Assembly: GCF_001187505.1 (NCBI RefSeq)
Contig: NZ_CP012150.1
Location: forward strand, 2,542,001 to 2,606,000
DNA length: 64,000 nucleotides
DNA from: Mycolicibacterium goodii
GTDB lineage: Bacteria > Actinomycetota > Actinomycetes > Mycobacteriales > Mycobacteriaceae
Direction of reading: 5' to 3'
In this document: piece after piece, positions 35,195 to 47,800 of the stretch
Layout: every line of letters begins with the position of its first letter
How positions within the stretch are numbered: position 1 is the stretch's first letter
The notes under the pieces: model-generated
The model's input: the letters and a program-made list of their open reading frames with translations, nothing else
Databases searched by the model: none
Told to the model about the DNA's origin: nothing
Position numbers and translations under genes: made by a program

Positions 35195-35812
35195 ATGAAT
35201 ACCACACCGCCGGGTTGGTATCCGGCGCCCGATGATCAACGGCAGCTCCGTTACTTCGACGGTCAGAGTTGGACGGACCAAACGGCACCTGTCGCAGCTG
35301 CGGCGCGTCCTCGTGGCGGCATGCCGACCTGGGCCTGGATGCTGATCGCAATGGGTGTGATCGTCCTCTTGGTAACCATTGTCGCGAGCGTCATCGTGTT
35401 CCGCGTAGCTCCGCCGATAGGCGTCGACGCTCTCGAAACATCGACCAGTTCTGTCGACGAATCGTCGTCTCAACCCCGACTCATTCCTGGTCTGACTCTT
35501 CCCGACGGCGCGAAGCTCACGAACGAGCAGCCGGGGGAATGGGAGCAGTGGATCGTGCAAATGGGGTACTCAGAGACGGTCGATAACCTTCGACAACAGC
35601 TGCCGATCGGCCGGTCCTACGACGGTTTGGCGTGGTGCACGGAGTTCGTGTCGTCGCAGGAGATCGATGGTGAGAGCCACGAGTTGACCATGTGGAGTTG
35701 GGGCACGGAAGCGGATTTCCTATCCGTCACGGCGAGTCCAGCTCCTCTTGAGAAAACGCACACCGAAGTCATGGTGAGTCGCAGTCCCAAAACGTCCGGC
35801 TGCGTTCGATAG
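35195..35812 (+). CDS. DUF2510-domain membrane-anchored protein of unusual composition
   Basis: 205 aa. N-terminal DUF2510 motif PPGWYPAPDDQRQLRYFDGQSW TDQT at ~5-30 (written in two parts), a single membrane helix (WAWMLIAMGVIVLLVTIVASVIVF) at ~48-70 and an extracytoplasmic tail (DALETSTSSVDESSS..., then WIVQMGYSETVDNLRQQL). A late segment resembles a secreted ligand-binding domain but no family is recognised. Third-codon positions are clearly lower in G+C than in the neighbouring genes, and it is flanked by conserved genes, so recent acquisition is possible. Probably cell-envelope or stress related. Confidence 0.75.
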   Translation: MNTTPPGWYPAPDDQRQLRYFDGQSWTDQTAPVAAAARPRGGMPTWAWMLIAMGVIVLLVTIVASVIVFRVAPPIGVDALETSTSSVDESSSQPRLIPGLTLPDGAKLTNEQPGEWEQWIVQMGYSETVDNLRQQLPIGRSYDGLAWCTEFVSSQEIDGESHELTMWSWGTEADFLSVTASPAPLEKTHTEVMVSRSPKTSGCVR

Positions 35813-35891
35813 GGAGTCCACCGCGCGAACCCGGTTGGGGCTGAGGTGAGATGGTCAACCCCCGCACACCAGGCGCTCCAACGGTGGGACG

Positions 35892-36245
35892 ATGCTCGGT
35901 ATGGAGAAGATGTCGCTCACCGCGCTCGCCCGTCAGCAACTGGCCGCAGCCCGCACCGCCAGCGCGGGCCGCAGCGCCCACACCGTCTACGGCGGGCATG
36001 AGCACAATCTGCGTCAGACGCTGATCGCGCTCGTCGACGGCACCGGCCTCGACGAGCACGAAAGCCCCGGCGAGGCGACCCTGCAGGTGATCGAGGGCCG
36101 GGTCAAGCTGACCAACTCCGCGGCGAGCTGGGAGGGGTCACCGGGCGATCTGCTGGTGATCCCGCGCACGAGGCATTCTCTGCAGGCACTGGCCGATTCG
36201 GTGGTGCTGCTGACCGTCGTCAAGCCCGTTGGGCCGCACGCGTAG
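35892..36245 (+). CDS. Cupin-domain small protein
   Basis: 117 aa from ATG 35892 (a second ATG at 35901). Cupin motif 2-like segment is near GEATLQVIEGRVKLTNSAASWEGSPGDLLVIPRTRHSL, giving the beta-barrel with G-x5-P-x-G-type turn; motif 1 residues are GLDEHESPGEATLQV. His and Glu residues could bind a metal. Such small cupins are found as sensors or isomerase-like stress proteins. It is convergent with the XPB helicase gene, two bases apart at the stops. Function unknown. Confidence 0.8.
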   Translation: MLGMEKMSLTALARQQLAAARTASAGRSAHTVYGGHEHNLRQTLIALVDGTGLDEHESPGEATLQVIEGRVKLTNSAASWEGSPGDLLVIPRTRHSLQALADSVVLLTVVKPVGPHA

Positions 36246-36248
36246 CGC

Positions 36249-37898
36249 TCAGATGGCCGGGCCCAGCAGGTCGTCGGCGTCCTTGATGATGTAGCCGTAG
36301 CCCTGCTCGGCGAGGAACCGCTGCCGGTGCGCGGCGTACTCGGCGTCCAGGCTGTCGCGCGAGACCACCGAATAGAACACCGCGCCGCCGCCGTCGGCCT
36401 TCGGGCGCAGCAGCCGACCCAGGCGCTGGGCCTCCTCCTGACGTGACCCGAAGGTGCCCGACACCTGCACGGCCACCGACGCCTCGGGCAGGTCGATGGA
36501 GAAGTTGGCGACCTTCGACACCACCAGCGTCCTGATCTCGCCGCGGCGGAACGCGTCGAACAGCGCCTCGCGCTCTGAGTTCTTGGTCGACCCTTGGATC
36601 ACCGGGGCGTCCAACTCCTGGCCCAGTTCCTCGAGCTGGTCCAGGTAGGCGCCGATCACCAGGGTTGGCTCGTTGGGGTGACGCTCCAGGATCGAGCGCA
36701 CCACCGCGATCTTGGTGTGCACCGTCGAACACAGCTTGTAGCGCTCGTCGGGTTCGGACGTCGCGTAGAGCATGCGTTCGTTGTCGGTCATCGTCACGCG
36801 CACCTCGATGCACTCGGCCGGTGCGATCCAGCCCTGCGCCTCGATGTCCTTCCACGGCGCGTCATAACGTTTCGGCCCGATCAGGCTGAACACATCGCCT
36901 TCGCGGCCGTCCTCACGGATCAACGTCGCGGTCAGGCCGAGCCTGCGGCGCGACTGCAGATCGGCGGTCATCCGGAACACCGGCGCCGGCAGCAGGTGCA
37001 CCTCGTCGTAGATGATCAGGCCCCAGTCGCGGCTGTCGAAGATCTCCAGGTTCTTGTACTCGCCCTTGGTGCGGCGCGTGATCACCTGGTACGTGGCGAT
37101 GGTGACCGGCCGGATCTCCTTCTTCTCCCCGGAGTATTCGCCGATCTCGTCCTCGGTGAGCGATGTGCGCGCCACGAGTTCACGCTTCCACTGCCGCCCG
37201 GCGACGGTGTTGGTCACCAGGATCAGCGTGGTCGCCCCGGCCTTGGCCATGGCGGCGGCGCCGACGAGCGTCTTGCCCGCGCCGCACGGCAGCACCACCA
37301 CACCGGAACCGCCCGCCCAGAACGAGTCGGCGGCCATCTCCTGGTAGTCGCGCAGCGCCCAGCCATCCTGTTCCAGCGTGATCGGGTGGGCCTCGCCGTC
37401 GACGTAACCCGCGAGATCCTCGGCGGGCCAACCGATTTTGAGCAGCATCTGCTTGACCCGGCCGCGCTCGCTGTTGTGCACGATCACGGTGTCGTCGTCG
37501 ATACGCGCACCGAGCATCGGCGCGATCTTCTTGTTGCGCAGCACCTCTTCGAGCACCGCGCGGTCGAGGCTGACCAGCGTCAGCCCGTGCGCCGGATGCT
37601 TGACCAGCTGCAGGCGGCCGTACCGCGCCATGGTGTCGACGATGTCGACCAGCAGCGGCTGCGGCACCGGGTAGCGGGAGAACGACACCAGCGCGTCGAC
37701 CACCTGCTCGGCGTCGTGGCCCGCCGCGCGGGCGTTCCACAACGCCAGCGGCGTGATGCGGTAGGTGTGGACGTGTTCGGGGGCGCGTTCGAGTTCGGCG
37801 AACGGGGCGATCGCCGCGCGGGCCGCGCCGGCCAGCTCGTGGTCGACCTCAAGCAGCACCGTCTTGTCGGACTGCACGATCAGCGGGCCGTCGGTCAT
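36249..37898 (-). CDS. ercc3: XPB-type DNA helicase
   Basis: 549 aa. A damage-recognition-like N-terminal part is followed by superfamily 2 helicase motifs: Walker A LPCGAGKT at 203-210, DEVH box IYDEVHLLPA near 297, motif III LTATLIRED at 322-331, which also contains the XPB RED motif, and motif VI QRLGRLLRPK near 500. Mycobacterial XPB (Rv0861c) unwinds DNA 3'-5' and is thought to take part in repair or transcription-coupled functions. It follows the Rv0862c-like gene on the same strand; the gap between them (37899-38036) holds an inverted repeat. ATG 37898 begins MTDGPLIVQSD, the family start. Confidence 0.94.
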   Translation of the reverse strand: MTDGPLIVQSDKTVLLEVDHELAGAARAAIAPFAELERAPEHVHTYRITPLALWNARAAGHDAEQVVDALVSFSRYPVPQPLLVDIVDTMARYGRLQLVKHPAHGLTLVSLDRAVLEEVLRNKKIAPMLGARIDDDTVIVHNSERGRVKQMLLKIGWPAEDLAGYVDGEAHPITLEQDGWALRDYQEMAADSFWAGGSGVVVLPCGAGKTLVGAAAMAKAGATTLILVTNTVAGRQWKRELVARTSLTEDEIGEYSGEKKEIRPVTIATYQVITRRTKGEYKNLEIFDSRDWGLIIYDEVHLLPAPVFRMTADLQSRRRLGLTATLIREDGREGDVFSLIGPKRYDAPWKDIEAQGWIAPAECIEVRVTMTDNERMLYATSEPDERYKLCSTVHTKIAVVRSILERHPNEPTLVIGAYLDQLEELGQELDAPVIQGSTKNSEREALFDAFRRGEIRTLVVSKVANFSIDLPEASVAVQVSGTFGSRQEEAQRLGRLLRPKADGGGAVFYSVVSRDSLDAEYAAHRQRFLAEQGYGYIIKDADDLLGPAI

Positions 37899-37972
37899 GC
37901 GCGGTCCGGTCGGTGGAAACTCATCCTGTCCATTATTCCGAACCCGCGGACATGCCGTCCGACCGCGCCGTG

Positions 37973-38034
37973 CGCCGAGATTGCAGTGAGGGACAAAACC
38001 GCAGCTCAGGATGTGCGTGGAAGCAATCTCGGCG
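37973..38034. repeat. 12-base inverted repeat between the helicase and its partner gene
   Basis: CGCCGAGATTGC (37973-37984) is inverted exactly at 38023-38034, with a 38-base centre. It lies in the 138-base gap between the Rv0862c-like gene and xpb, both read leftward, ending three bases before the stop of the first. The wide spacing is unusual for a terminator; a regulatory or repeat-family origin is possible. Confidence 0.6.
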
Positions 38035-38036
38035 AA

Positions 38037-40547
<2,511 letters not shown>

Positions 40548-40549
40548 CG

Positions 40550-41023
40550 GTGGGCCTGTCGCACCTCGACGATTCCGGCGCGGCGCACATGGTCGACGTC
40601 ACGGGCAAGGACGTCACCAAACGCACCGCGGTGGCCGCGGGCACCCTGCTGACCAGACCGGACGTCGTGGCGCTCATCGCCTCCGGAGGCCTGCCCAAGG
40701 GTGATGCCCTGGCCACCGCGCGGGTGGCGGGCATCCTGGCGGCCAAGCGGACGCCCGATCTGATCCCGCTGTGCCACCAGTTGGCGCTCACCGGTGTCGA
40801 TGTGGATTTCGACGTGCGTGCAGACGCCGTCGGCATCACCGCCACGGTGCGCAGTACCGGCCGCACGGGCGTCGAGATGGAGGCGCTCACCGCCGTCAGC
40901 GTGGCCGCCCTGACCCTCTACGACATGATCAAGGCCGTCGACCCCGCCGCACGTATCGACAACATCCACGTGGTGCGCAAAGAAGGCGGTAAAACGGGGT
41001 TGTGGGAAAGACCAACGCAGTGA
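40550..41023 (+). CDS. moaC: Cyclic pyranopterin monophosphate synthase
   Basis: 157 aa from GTG 40550. MoaC motifs: [23 protein letters not shown] at the start, the catalytic [34 protein letters not shown] and [29 protein letters not shown] at the C-terminal half (Lys/His active-site segments intact). It acts with MoaA to convert GTP-derived 3',8-cyclo-GTP into cyclic pyranopterin monophosphate, first part of molybdopterin synthesis. It overlaps mog by 22 bases (41002-41023), indicating coupled translation. Cytoplasmic. Confidence 0.93.
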   Translation: MGLSHLDDSGAAHMVDVTGKDVTKRTAVAAGTLLTRPDVVALIASGGLPKGDALATARVAGILAAKRTPDLIPLCHQLALTGVDVDFDVRADAVGITATVRSTGRTGVEMEALTAVSVAALTLYDMIKAVDPAARIDNIHVVRKEGGKTGLWERPTQ

Positions 41024-41499
41024 CCCGGTCGGCCCGGGTGGTCATCGCATCGACCCGGGCGGCGGCCGGGGTGTACGACGACCGGACCGGCCCGCTGATC
41101 GTCGAATGGCTGGCCCGGCGCGGCTACGACGTCACCGAGCAGATGGTGGTTCCCGACGGCGACGAAGTCGCCGGTGCGCTGCGGGCCGCGCTGTCCGAGA
41201 ACGTCGACCTCATCATCACCTCGGGTGGCACCGGCATCTCGCCGACCGACGCCACCCCGGAAGCCACCAGGGCCGTGCTGGACTACGAGGTGCCCGGCCT
41301 CGCCGACGCCATCCGGCGCTCCGGGCTTCCCAAGGTGCCCACCTCGGTCCTTTCCCGCGGTGTGTGCGGGGTGGCGGGACGCACGTTGATCGTCAACCTC
41401 CCCGGCTCACCAGGCGGGGTCAAGGACGGCCTCGGCGTGCTCGACCACGTCCTGGAGCATGCGCTGGATCAGCTTGGCGGCCAAGACCATACGCGTTGA
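41002..41499 (+). CDS. mog: Molybdopterin adenylyltransferase (MogA/MoaB family)
   Basis: 165 aa from GTG 41002. MogA/MoaB fold: [28 protein letters not shown], then [16 protein letters not shown], the ligand loop [18 protein letters not shown] and [16 protein letters not shown], the last two being the family signatures that bind molybdopterin and the adenylate. It adenylates molybdopterin before molybdenum insertion. Position two in the moaC-mog-moaE transcript, as in Rv0864-Rv0866. Confidence 0.9.
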   Translation: MGKTNAVTRSARVVIASTRAAAGVYDDRTGPLIVEWLARRGYDVTEQMVVPDGDEVAGALRAALSENVDLIITSGGTGISPTDATPEATRAVLDYEVPGLADAIRRSGLPKVPTSVLSRGVCGVAGRTLIVNLPGSPGGVKDGLGVLDHVLEHALDQLGGQDHTR

Positions 41500-41531
41500 G
41501 TGACTGCGCGCCGACACAGGAGACAGCTGCG

Positions 41532-41960
41532 ATGAGCGCTGAAATCGTCCGGGTCGAACTCACCGAGGACCCGATCTCGCTGACCGAATACGAGGCGCTC
41601 GTCGCGCACGAGGCCGCTGGCGCGGTCGTCGGGTTCGCGGGGGTGGTGCGCGATCACGACGGCGGCCGCTCGGTGCTGCGGCTCGAATACTCCGCGCACC
41701 CGACAGCACAACGCACGCTCGAAGACGTCGCCGCCGAGATCGCGGCCCAGGCCGACGGGGTCCGCGCGATCGCGGTCAGCCACCGCATCGGCGCCCTGAA
41801 AATAGGAGACGCCGCCCTGGTGGCCGCCGTGGCGGCCGACCATCGCAGGGCGGCGTTCGAAACCTGTGCCCGTCTCGTCGACGTCGTCAAGGAGCGGCTG
41901 CCGGTGTGGAAGCATCAGCACTTCGCCGACGGAACCGACGAGTGGGTCAACTCCGCCTGA
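41532..41960 (+). CDS. moaE: Molybdopterin synthase large subunit
   Basis: 142 aa. MoaE signatures: [16 protein letters not shown] (start of the fold), then [48 protein letters not shown], and the catalytic lysines in LKIG and [19 protein letters not shown]. It transfers sulfur from the MoaD C-terminus to cyclic pyranopterin monophosphate. Its partner moaD lies on the opposite strand, beyond rpfA. ATG 41532 follows CTGCG without a strong ribosome site; the gene follows mog by 32 bases. Confidence 0.92.
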   Translation: MSAEIVRVELTEDPISLTEYEALVAHEAAGAVVGFAGVVRDHDGGRSVLRLEYSAHPTAQRTLEDVAAEIAAQADGVRAIAVSHRIGALKIGDAALVAAVAADHRRAAFETCARLVDVVKERLPVWKHQHFADGTDEWVNSA

Positions 41961-41982
41961 ACCGGCTCGCGCCGGACCCGGC

Positions 41983-43712
<1,730 letters not shown>

Positions 43713-43894
43713 GGGTCGGCTGACTTGGGAATGAACGGTAACCGGTAGGTCCGGAGGAGTCATCTTTTGCGCCACACGGCGTTTCAGGCCCCGGCAAAAC
43801 TTAAAAGAGCGTTAAAGGCGCAGGTTGCCGAAGTGTTCTCGCAGGAAAACAAGCCGCCTCACTGCGGTACAGCCAGCTCGTTACCATTCCGTGA

Positions 43895-43910
43895 TGTGAC
43901 GCATATCACG
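43895..43910 (-). promoter_or_regulatory. CRP-type binding site upstream of rpfA
   Basis: TGTGA-CGCATA-TCACG agrees with the mycobacterial CRP consensus TGTGA-N6-TCACA except for the last base. It lies directly before the moaD stop (43911) and about 418 bases upstream of the rpfA start, just upstream of the riboswitch leader. Known: rpfA of M. tuberculosis is under control of CRP (Rv3676). The region 43713-43894 between site and riboswitch should contain the promoter; no clear -10/-35 assigned. Confidence 0.75.
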
Positions 43911-44177
43911 TTATCCACCGGCGAACGGTGGTAACACGTCAACGGTTTGCGGCGTTACCAACCGCTTGCCCATGTCCCGCACCGCGATCTCGTCGCACAG
44001 ATATGAGCAGCGCTTGAGCACCCGCGCGAGCTCGTCATCGCGCGCGCCGAGCTGCTCGACGAGCTCGGCCACCGTCGTCCCCGTCGCGATGTCCAACGTT
44101 TCGGTATCGATTCCGGCTGCGGCCGCCGCGGCCGCGAAATATCGGACCGTCACCCGAACTGTTGTCGCCGTCGTCAT
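43911..44177 (-). CDS. moaD: Molybdopterin synthase small subunit (sulfur carrier)
   Basis: 88 aa. Ubiquitin-like ThiS/MoaD fold: TTVRVTVRYFAAAAAAAGIDTETLDIATGTTVAELVEQL, then DELARVLKRCSYLCDEIAVRDM, and the invariant C-terminal PPFAGG, the Gly-Gly being the thiocarboxylate site. It carries the sulfur for MoaE. Its ATG follows directly after the moaA stop (TAG-ATG), so moaA-moaD is a coupled operon. An Ala-rich extension (AAAAAAAG) early in the chain is unusual. Confidence 0.92.
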   Translation of the reverse strand: MTTATTVRVTVRYFAAAAAAAGIDTETLDIATGTTVAELVEQLGARDDELARVLKRCSYLCDEIAVRDMGKRLVTPQTVDVLPPFAGG

Positions 44178-45263
44178 CTATCCGCCGATCGCACTCATCG
44201 GCCGGACCGGCTGCACGAAGTCCGGATCGTTGATGCCGTGCCCGGCCGGCTTGCTCCACATCGCCGCGCGCCAGGCCGCCTCGAGCGCGGCGTCGTCGGC
44301 GCCGCCGCGCAGCAGGCGCCTGAGGTCCGTCTCCTCGCGCGAGAACAGGCAACTGCGGATCTGACCGTCGGCGGTCAACCGCGTGCGGTCACAGGCCGAA
44401 CAGAAGGCATGCGACACCGATGCGATCACACCGACCGTGCCCGCGGCGTGCGTGGGCCCCTCGGCCACCTGCCACAGCTCGGCGGGTGCGGAGCCGCGCG
44501 GACGCGAATCGGGGGTGAGCTCGAAGTGCTTCTGCAGGGTCTGCAGGATCCGGTCGGCGTCGATGACGTTGTCGCGCTGCCAGCTGTGGCCCGCGTCCAG
44601 CGGCATCTGCTCGATGATGCGCAGCTGATATCCGTGCTGCAGGCAGTACCGCAACAGCTCAACGGCGTCGTCGAGTCCCGACGCCGGGTCGAGGACCGCG
44701 TTGACCTTCACCGGCTCCAGTCCGGCCGCCTTCGCGGCGGCCAGCCCGGCCAGCACGTCGGGCAGGCGGTCGCGGCGCGTGATACGCGCGAAATGTGCGG
44801 CATCGACGCTGTCCAGTGACACGTTGATGCGGTTCAGGCCGGCCTGCTTGAGGCTTTCGGCGCGACGCGCCAACCCGAGGCCGTTGGTGGTCAGGGTGAT
44901 CTCCGGGCGGGGTTCGAGCGCGGCGGCCGCGGCGATGACCTCCTCGAGGTGGCGCACCACCAACGGCTCGCCGCCGGTGAACCGCACGCTGGTGATGCCC
45001 AGCCGCGTCACCGCGATGCGCAGCAGCCGCGCCAGTTCGGCCGGGGTGAGCAGCGCGTCGCCGGGCAGCCAGTCCAGACCCTCGGCGGGCATGCAGTAGG
45101 TACAGCGCAGGTTGCAGCGGTCGGTCAGCGACACGCGCAGGTCGGTCGCGGCGCGGCCGTAGGTGTCGACCAGGGGTCCGTCGGCGGGCGCCGCAGACGG
45201 CCCAGCGACGCCGTCGCCCGGGGTCCGGGCGACGGTGGGTAGGCCGAGCGCCGTCACGGTCAT
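44178..45263 (-). CDS. moaA: GTP 3',8-cyclase (radical SAM)
   Basis: 361 aa from ATG 45263. Radical-SAM motif RCNLRCTYCMP near residue 50 (three cluster cysteines), GGEPLV (substrate strand) and the C-terminal second [4Fe-4S] site (CSACDRTRLTADGQIRSCLFS). It cyclises GTP in the first step of molybdenum cofactor synthesis. It starts four bases inside the stop of the yccF gene (ATGA), so yccF-moaA-moaD is one transcript on the minus strand. The C-terminus ends PVRPMSAIGG, with the Gly-Gly required in MoaA family members. Confidence 0.94.
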   Translation of the reverse strand: MTVTALGLPTVARTPGDGVAGPSAAPADGPLVDTYGRAATDLRVSLTDRCNLRCTYCMPAEGLDWLPGDALLTPAELARLLRIAVTRLGITSVRFTGGEPLVVRHLEEVIAAAAALEPRPEITLTTNGLGLARRAESLKQAGLNRINVSLDSVDAAHFARITRRDRLPDVLAGLAAAKAAGLEPVKVNAVLDPASGLDDAVELLRYCLQHGYQLRIIEQMPLDAGHSWQRDNVIDADRILQTLQKHFELTPDSRPRGSAPAELWQVAEGPTHAAGTVGVIASVSHAFCSACDRTRLTADGQIRSCLFSREETDLRRLLRGGADDAALEAAWRAAMWSKPAGHGINDPDFVQPVRPMSAIGG

Positions 45264-45670
45264 GTGATCACCCGCTCCGTGTTGACGTTGTTGAACTGGT
45301 CCACCGGCACGATCTCCTTGCCCAGCGGCACCAGCGACACCGGGATCATCTTGAGATTGGCCAGCGCCAGCGGGATCCCGATGATCGTGACCGCCATGGC
45401 GATGGCGCTGGCGATGTGGCCGATCGCCAGCCAGATGCCGAACAGGATCACCCAGATGACATTGCCCACCATGGCGCCCGGGCGGGGTCCCGGCTTCTCG
45501 ACGATGGTGCGGCCGAACGGCCACAGCGCATACGACGCGATGCGCAGCGACGCGAAACCGAACGGGATCGTGATGATGAGGACGAAGCAGATCAGCGCGG
45601 CCAGCAGGTATCCCAGCGCCAGCCACAGGCCGCCGAAGATCAACCAGATGATATTAAGTAGCACTCGCAT
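45260..45670 (-). CDS. YccF-domain membrane protein
   Basis: 136 aa. Two YccF repeats, each a hydrophobic helix pair: [49 protein letters not shown] at ~5-53 (given in overview) and [48 protein letters not shown] at ~70-118. Pattern ends in PFG/PLG, the family's loop. Functions are unknown. Same order as Rv0870c-moaA2-moaD2. Its stop overlaps the moaA start, giving coupled translation; the start ATG 45670 begins [12 protein letters not shown]. Confidence 0.9.
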   Translation of the reverse strand: MRVLLNIIWLIFGGLWLALGYLLAALICFVLIITIPFGFASLRIASYALWPFGRTIVEKPGPRPGAMVGNVIWVILFGIWLAIGHIASAIAMAVTIIGIPLALANLKMIPVSLVPLGKEIVPVDQFNNVNTERVIT

Positions 45671-45761
45671 ATCTGGGGCATCTTCTCCTTCAGCGGTGGT
45701 CCAAGCCTACCGAGTATTCGGGGTGAAGGCGCAGTCCTGATCCGAGTAGGATCTGCTCATC

Positions 45762-45786
45762 GCGTCCCGGCGCAGACGGGACGCGA
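45762..45786 (+). promoter_or_regulatory. Stable stem-loop in the cspB leader followed by a T-rich tract
   Basis: CGCGTCCCG (45762-45770), 7-base loop, CGGGACGCG (45778-45786), a perfect 9-bp stem, followed by AACTTTGTGTGTTTTTGTT. It resembles an intrinsic terminator but lies 47 bases before the cspB start codon, between it and the divergent yccF gene. An attenuator or a cold-sensitive mRNA structure would fit. Confidence 0.6.
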
Positions 45787-45832
45787 ACTTTGTGTGTTTT
45801 TGTTGGCCGAGAACGACGAGCGGGTGAGGACA

Positions 45833-46243
45833 GTGCCGACCGGCAAGGTTAAGTGGTACGACGCCGAAAAGGGCTTCGGCTTTCTGTCGCAGGAGGACGG
45901 CGAGGACGTCTACGTCCGGTCCTCGGCGCTGCCTGCCGGCGTCGAGGCGCTCAAATCCGGCCAGCGCGTGGAGTTCGGCGTCGCCGCGGGCAGGCGCGGT
46001 CCGCAGGCGTTGAGCCTCAAGCTCATCGACCCGCCGCCGAGCCTGACCCGGGCGCGCCGTGAGGCCGAGCGCCCCGAGCACAAGCACACCCCCGACGAAC
46101 TGCACGGCATGGTCGAGGACATGATCACGCTGCTGGAGAGCGCGGTGCAGCCGGAGCTGCGCAAGGGGCGCTACCCGGACCGCAAGGTCGCGCGGCGTGT
46201 CTCGGAGGTCGTGCGGGCGGTCGCTCGCGAACTCGACGCCTGA
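45833..46243 (+). CDS. cspB: Cold-shock-domain protein with C-terminal extension
   Basis: 136 aa from GTG 45833, which starts exactly at the cold-shock domain ([19 protein letters not shown]). RNP1-like KGFGFL and RNP2-like DVYVR are intact; the domain ends near residue 67. A helical extension follows ([26 protein letters not shown]), as in M. tuberculosis CspB (Rv0871). The protein binds single-stranded nucleic acid. The leader holds a perfect stem-loop. Upstream in-frame sequence to 45794 is unlikely to be coding because it would place the domain after ~12 extra residues. Confidence 0.9.
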   Translation: MPTGKVKWYDAEKGFGFLSQEDGEDVYVRSSALPAGVEALKSGQRVEFGVAAGRRGPQALSLKLIDPPPSLTRARREAERPEHKHTPDELHGMVEDMITLLESAVQPELRKGRYPDRKVARRVSEVVRAVARELDA

Positions 46244-46284
46244 GTCGTCACATGTGCGCGCCGCGGTAGGCGCAAGATGGAGTG

Positions 46285-47307
46285 ATGGCTCAGGGCACCT
46301 ACGTCGCCGACAAGACCTCCGGCGGCGAGTTCAACCGCGACACCGCCTACATCACCACCCGCATCACTGCCGACGGCCGCGACGGCTACCCCGTCGAACC
46401 GGGCCGGTACCGGCTGATCGTGGCGCGGGCGTGTCCGTGGGCCAACCGCACCATCATCGTGCGACGGCTGCTCGGTCTCGAGGACGTGCTGTCCATCGGG
46501 TTCTGCGGGCCGACGCACGACGAGCGCAGCTGGACCTTCGACCTCGATCCCGACGGTGTCGATCCGGTGCTGAAGATCCCGCGGTTGCGCGACGCCTATC
46601 TCACGCGGTTCCCCGACTATCCCAAGGGCATCACGGTGCCTGCGATCGTCGAGGTCGCCACGGGTGAGGTGGTCACCAACGACTTCGCGCAGATGACCCT
46701 GGACTTCTCCACCGAGTGGATAGCCCATCACCGCGAGGGCGCACCGGACCTGTACCCCCACGCGTTGCGCGACGAGATCGACGAGGTCGCCCAACGCATC
46801 TACACCGAGGTCAACAACGGGGTGTACCGCTGCGGGTTCGCGGGTTCACAGGAGGCCTACGAGCGCGCCTACGACCGGTTGTTCACCGCGCTGGACTGGC
46901 TCTCCGAACGGCTCGCCACGCAGCGTTACCTGGTGGGGGACACCATCACCGAGGCCGATGTGCGGCTGTTCACCACACTCGCCCGCTTCGATCCCGTCTA
47001 CCACGGCCACTTCAAGTGCAACCGCTCCAAGCTCAGCGAGATGGATGTGCTGTGGGCCTACGCGCGGGATCTGTTCACCACCCCCGGTTTCGGCGACACC
47101 ATCGATTTCGTGCAGATCAAGCAGCACTACTACATCGTGCATTCCGACATCAATCCCACGCAGATCGTGCCGAAGGGCCCGGACCTGTCGTCCTGGTTGA
47201 CCCCGCACGGGCGGGAAGCCTTGGGCGGCAGGCCGTTCGGGGACGGAACCCCGCCGGGGCCGACGCGGGAGGGCGAGCGGGTGCCCGCCGGGCACGGGGC
47301 GGGCTGA
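46285..47307 (+). CDS. Xi-class glutathionyl-hydroquinone-reductase-like protein (GST superfamily)
   Basis: 340 aa from ATG 46285 (a GTG directly precedes it). ECM4/YqjG features: N-terminal GGEFNRDTAYIT, a thioredoxin-like half with Cys50 in ACPWANRTIIVRRLLGLED (the xi-class nucleophile), then VPAIVEVATGEVVTNDFAQM and a long all-helical C-terminal half (YLVGDTITEADVRLFTTLARFDPVYHGHFKCN, IKQHYYIVHSDINPTQIVPKGP). Typical enzymes use glutathione to reduce glutathionyl-hydroquinones. Mycobacteria have mycothiol instead of glutathione, so an equivalent mycothiol-dependent role is suggested. Its stop is four bases from the convergent DUF2771 gene. Confidence 0.87.
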   Translation: MAQGTYVADKTSGGEFNRDTAYITTRITADGRDGYPVEPGRYRLIVARACPWANRTIIVRRLLGLEDVLSIGFCGPTHDERSWTFDLDPDGVDPVLKIPRLRDAYLTRFPDYPKGITVPAIVEVATGEVVTNDFAQMTLDFSTEWIAHHREGAPDLYPHALRDEIDEVAQRIYTEVNNGVYRCGFAGSQEAYERAYDRLFTALDWLSERLATQRYLVGDTITEADVRLFTTLARFDPVYHGHFKCNRSKLSEMDVLWAYARDLFTTPGFGDTIDFVQIKQHYYIVHSDINPTQIVPKGPDLSSWLTPHGREALGGRPFGDGTPPGPTREGERVPAGHGAG

Positions 47308-47311
47308 CCCG

Positions 47312-47800
47312 TTACGACCAGACGGTGCTGATCGACCATTCGGCGTGGGGGAGCGCGAACTCCTCGCCGTTCTGATCGCGCACCAGGGTCAGCAACTGCA
47401 CCGCCAGGCCGGTCAGCCGTCCGCGCTGCGGATCCACCGTCGGGATGGTCACCGCCAGCGTGGACTTCGGCCGGTACACCGAAACCGTTGTGTCGATGGG
47501 GTTTTCGTACACCCGCAGCAGCCGCCACGGCGCACGGCCGATCGCCGACGGCACCGAGAGCTGCACCGGGTGCTTCTCGTTGACCGGCAGTTCGGCGGCC
47601 TCGCGCGGGTCGAGGCAGTTGTCGAGGTCGAGCACCGGGCAGTACTGGAACGGGCCGGTGCGGACCAGGTGCCCGTTGGAGTAGGCGCTGATCTGCGGCA
47701 GCTTCTCGCCGTGGGAGCTGCTCAGCCGCCACACCCCGATCCCGGTGCCTGCGATCGCGAGCACGACGACGGCCGCGAGGATCGCGACGGTGCGCTTCAC
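47312..47800 (-). CDS. DUF2771 membrane-anchored protein (Rv0875c-like)
   Basis: 162 aa from GTG 47800. N-terminal signal-anchor KRTVAILAAVVVLAIAGTGIGVW (one helix), then an extracytoplasmic domain (PQISAYSNGHLVRTGPFQYCPVLDLDNC... two cysteines likely disulfide-bonded; WRLLRVYENPIDTTVSVYRP...). DUF2771 is a mycobacterial envelope protein of unknown function. Translation start GTGA overlaps the stop of the MFS gene before it, so the pair is coupled, as in Rv0876c-Rv0875c. Confidence 0.86.
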   Translation of the reverse strand: MKRTVAILAAVVVLAIAGTGIGVWRLSSSHGEKLPQISAYSNGHLVRTGPFQYCPVLDLDNCLDPREAAELPVNEKHPVQLSVPSAIGRAPWRLLRVYENPIDTTVSVYRPKSTLAVTIPTVDPQRGRLTGLAVQLLTLVRDQNGEEFALPHAEWSISTVWS

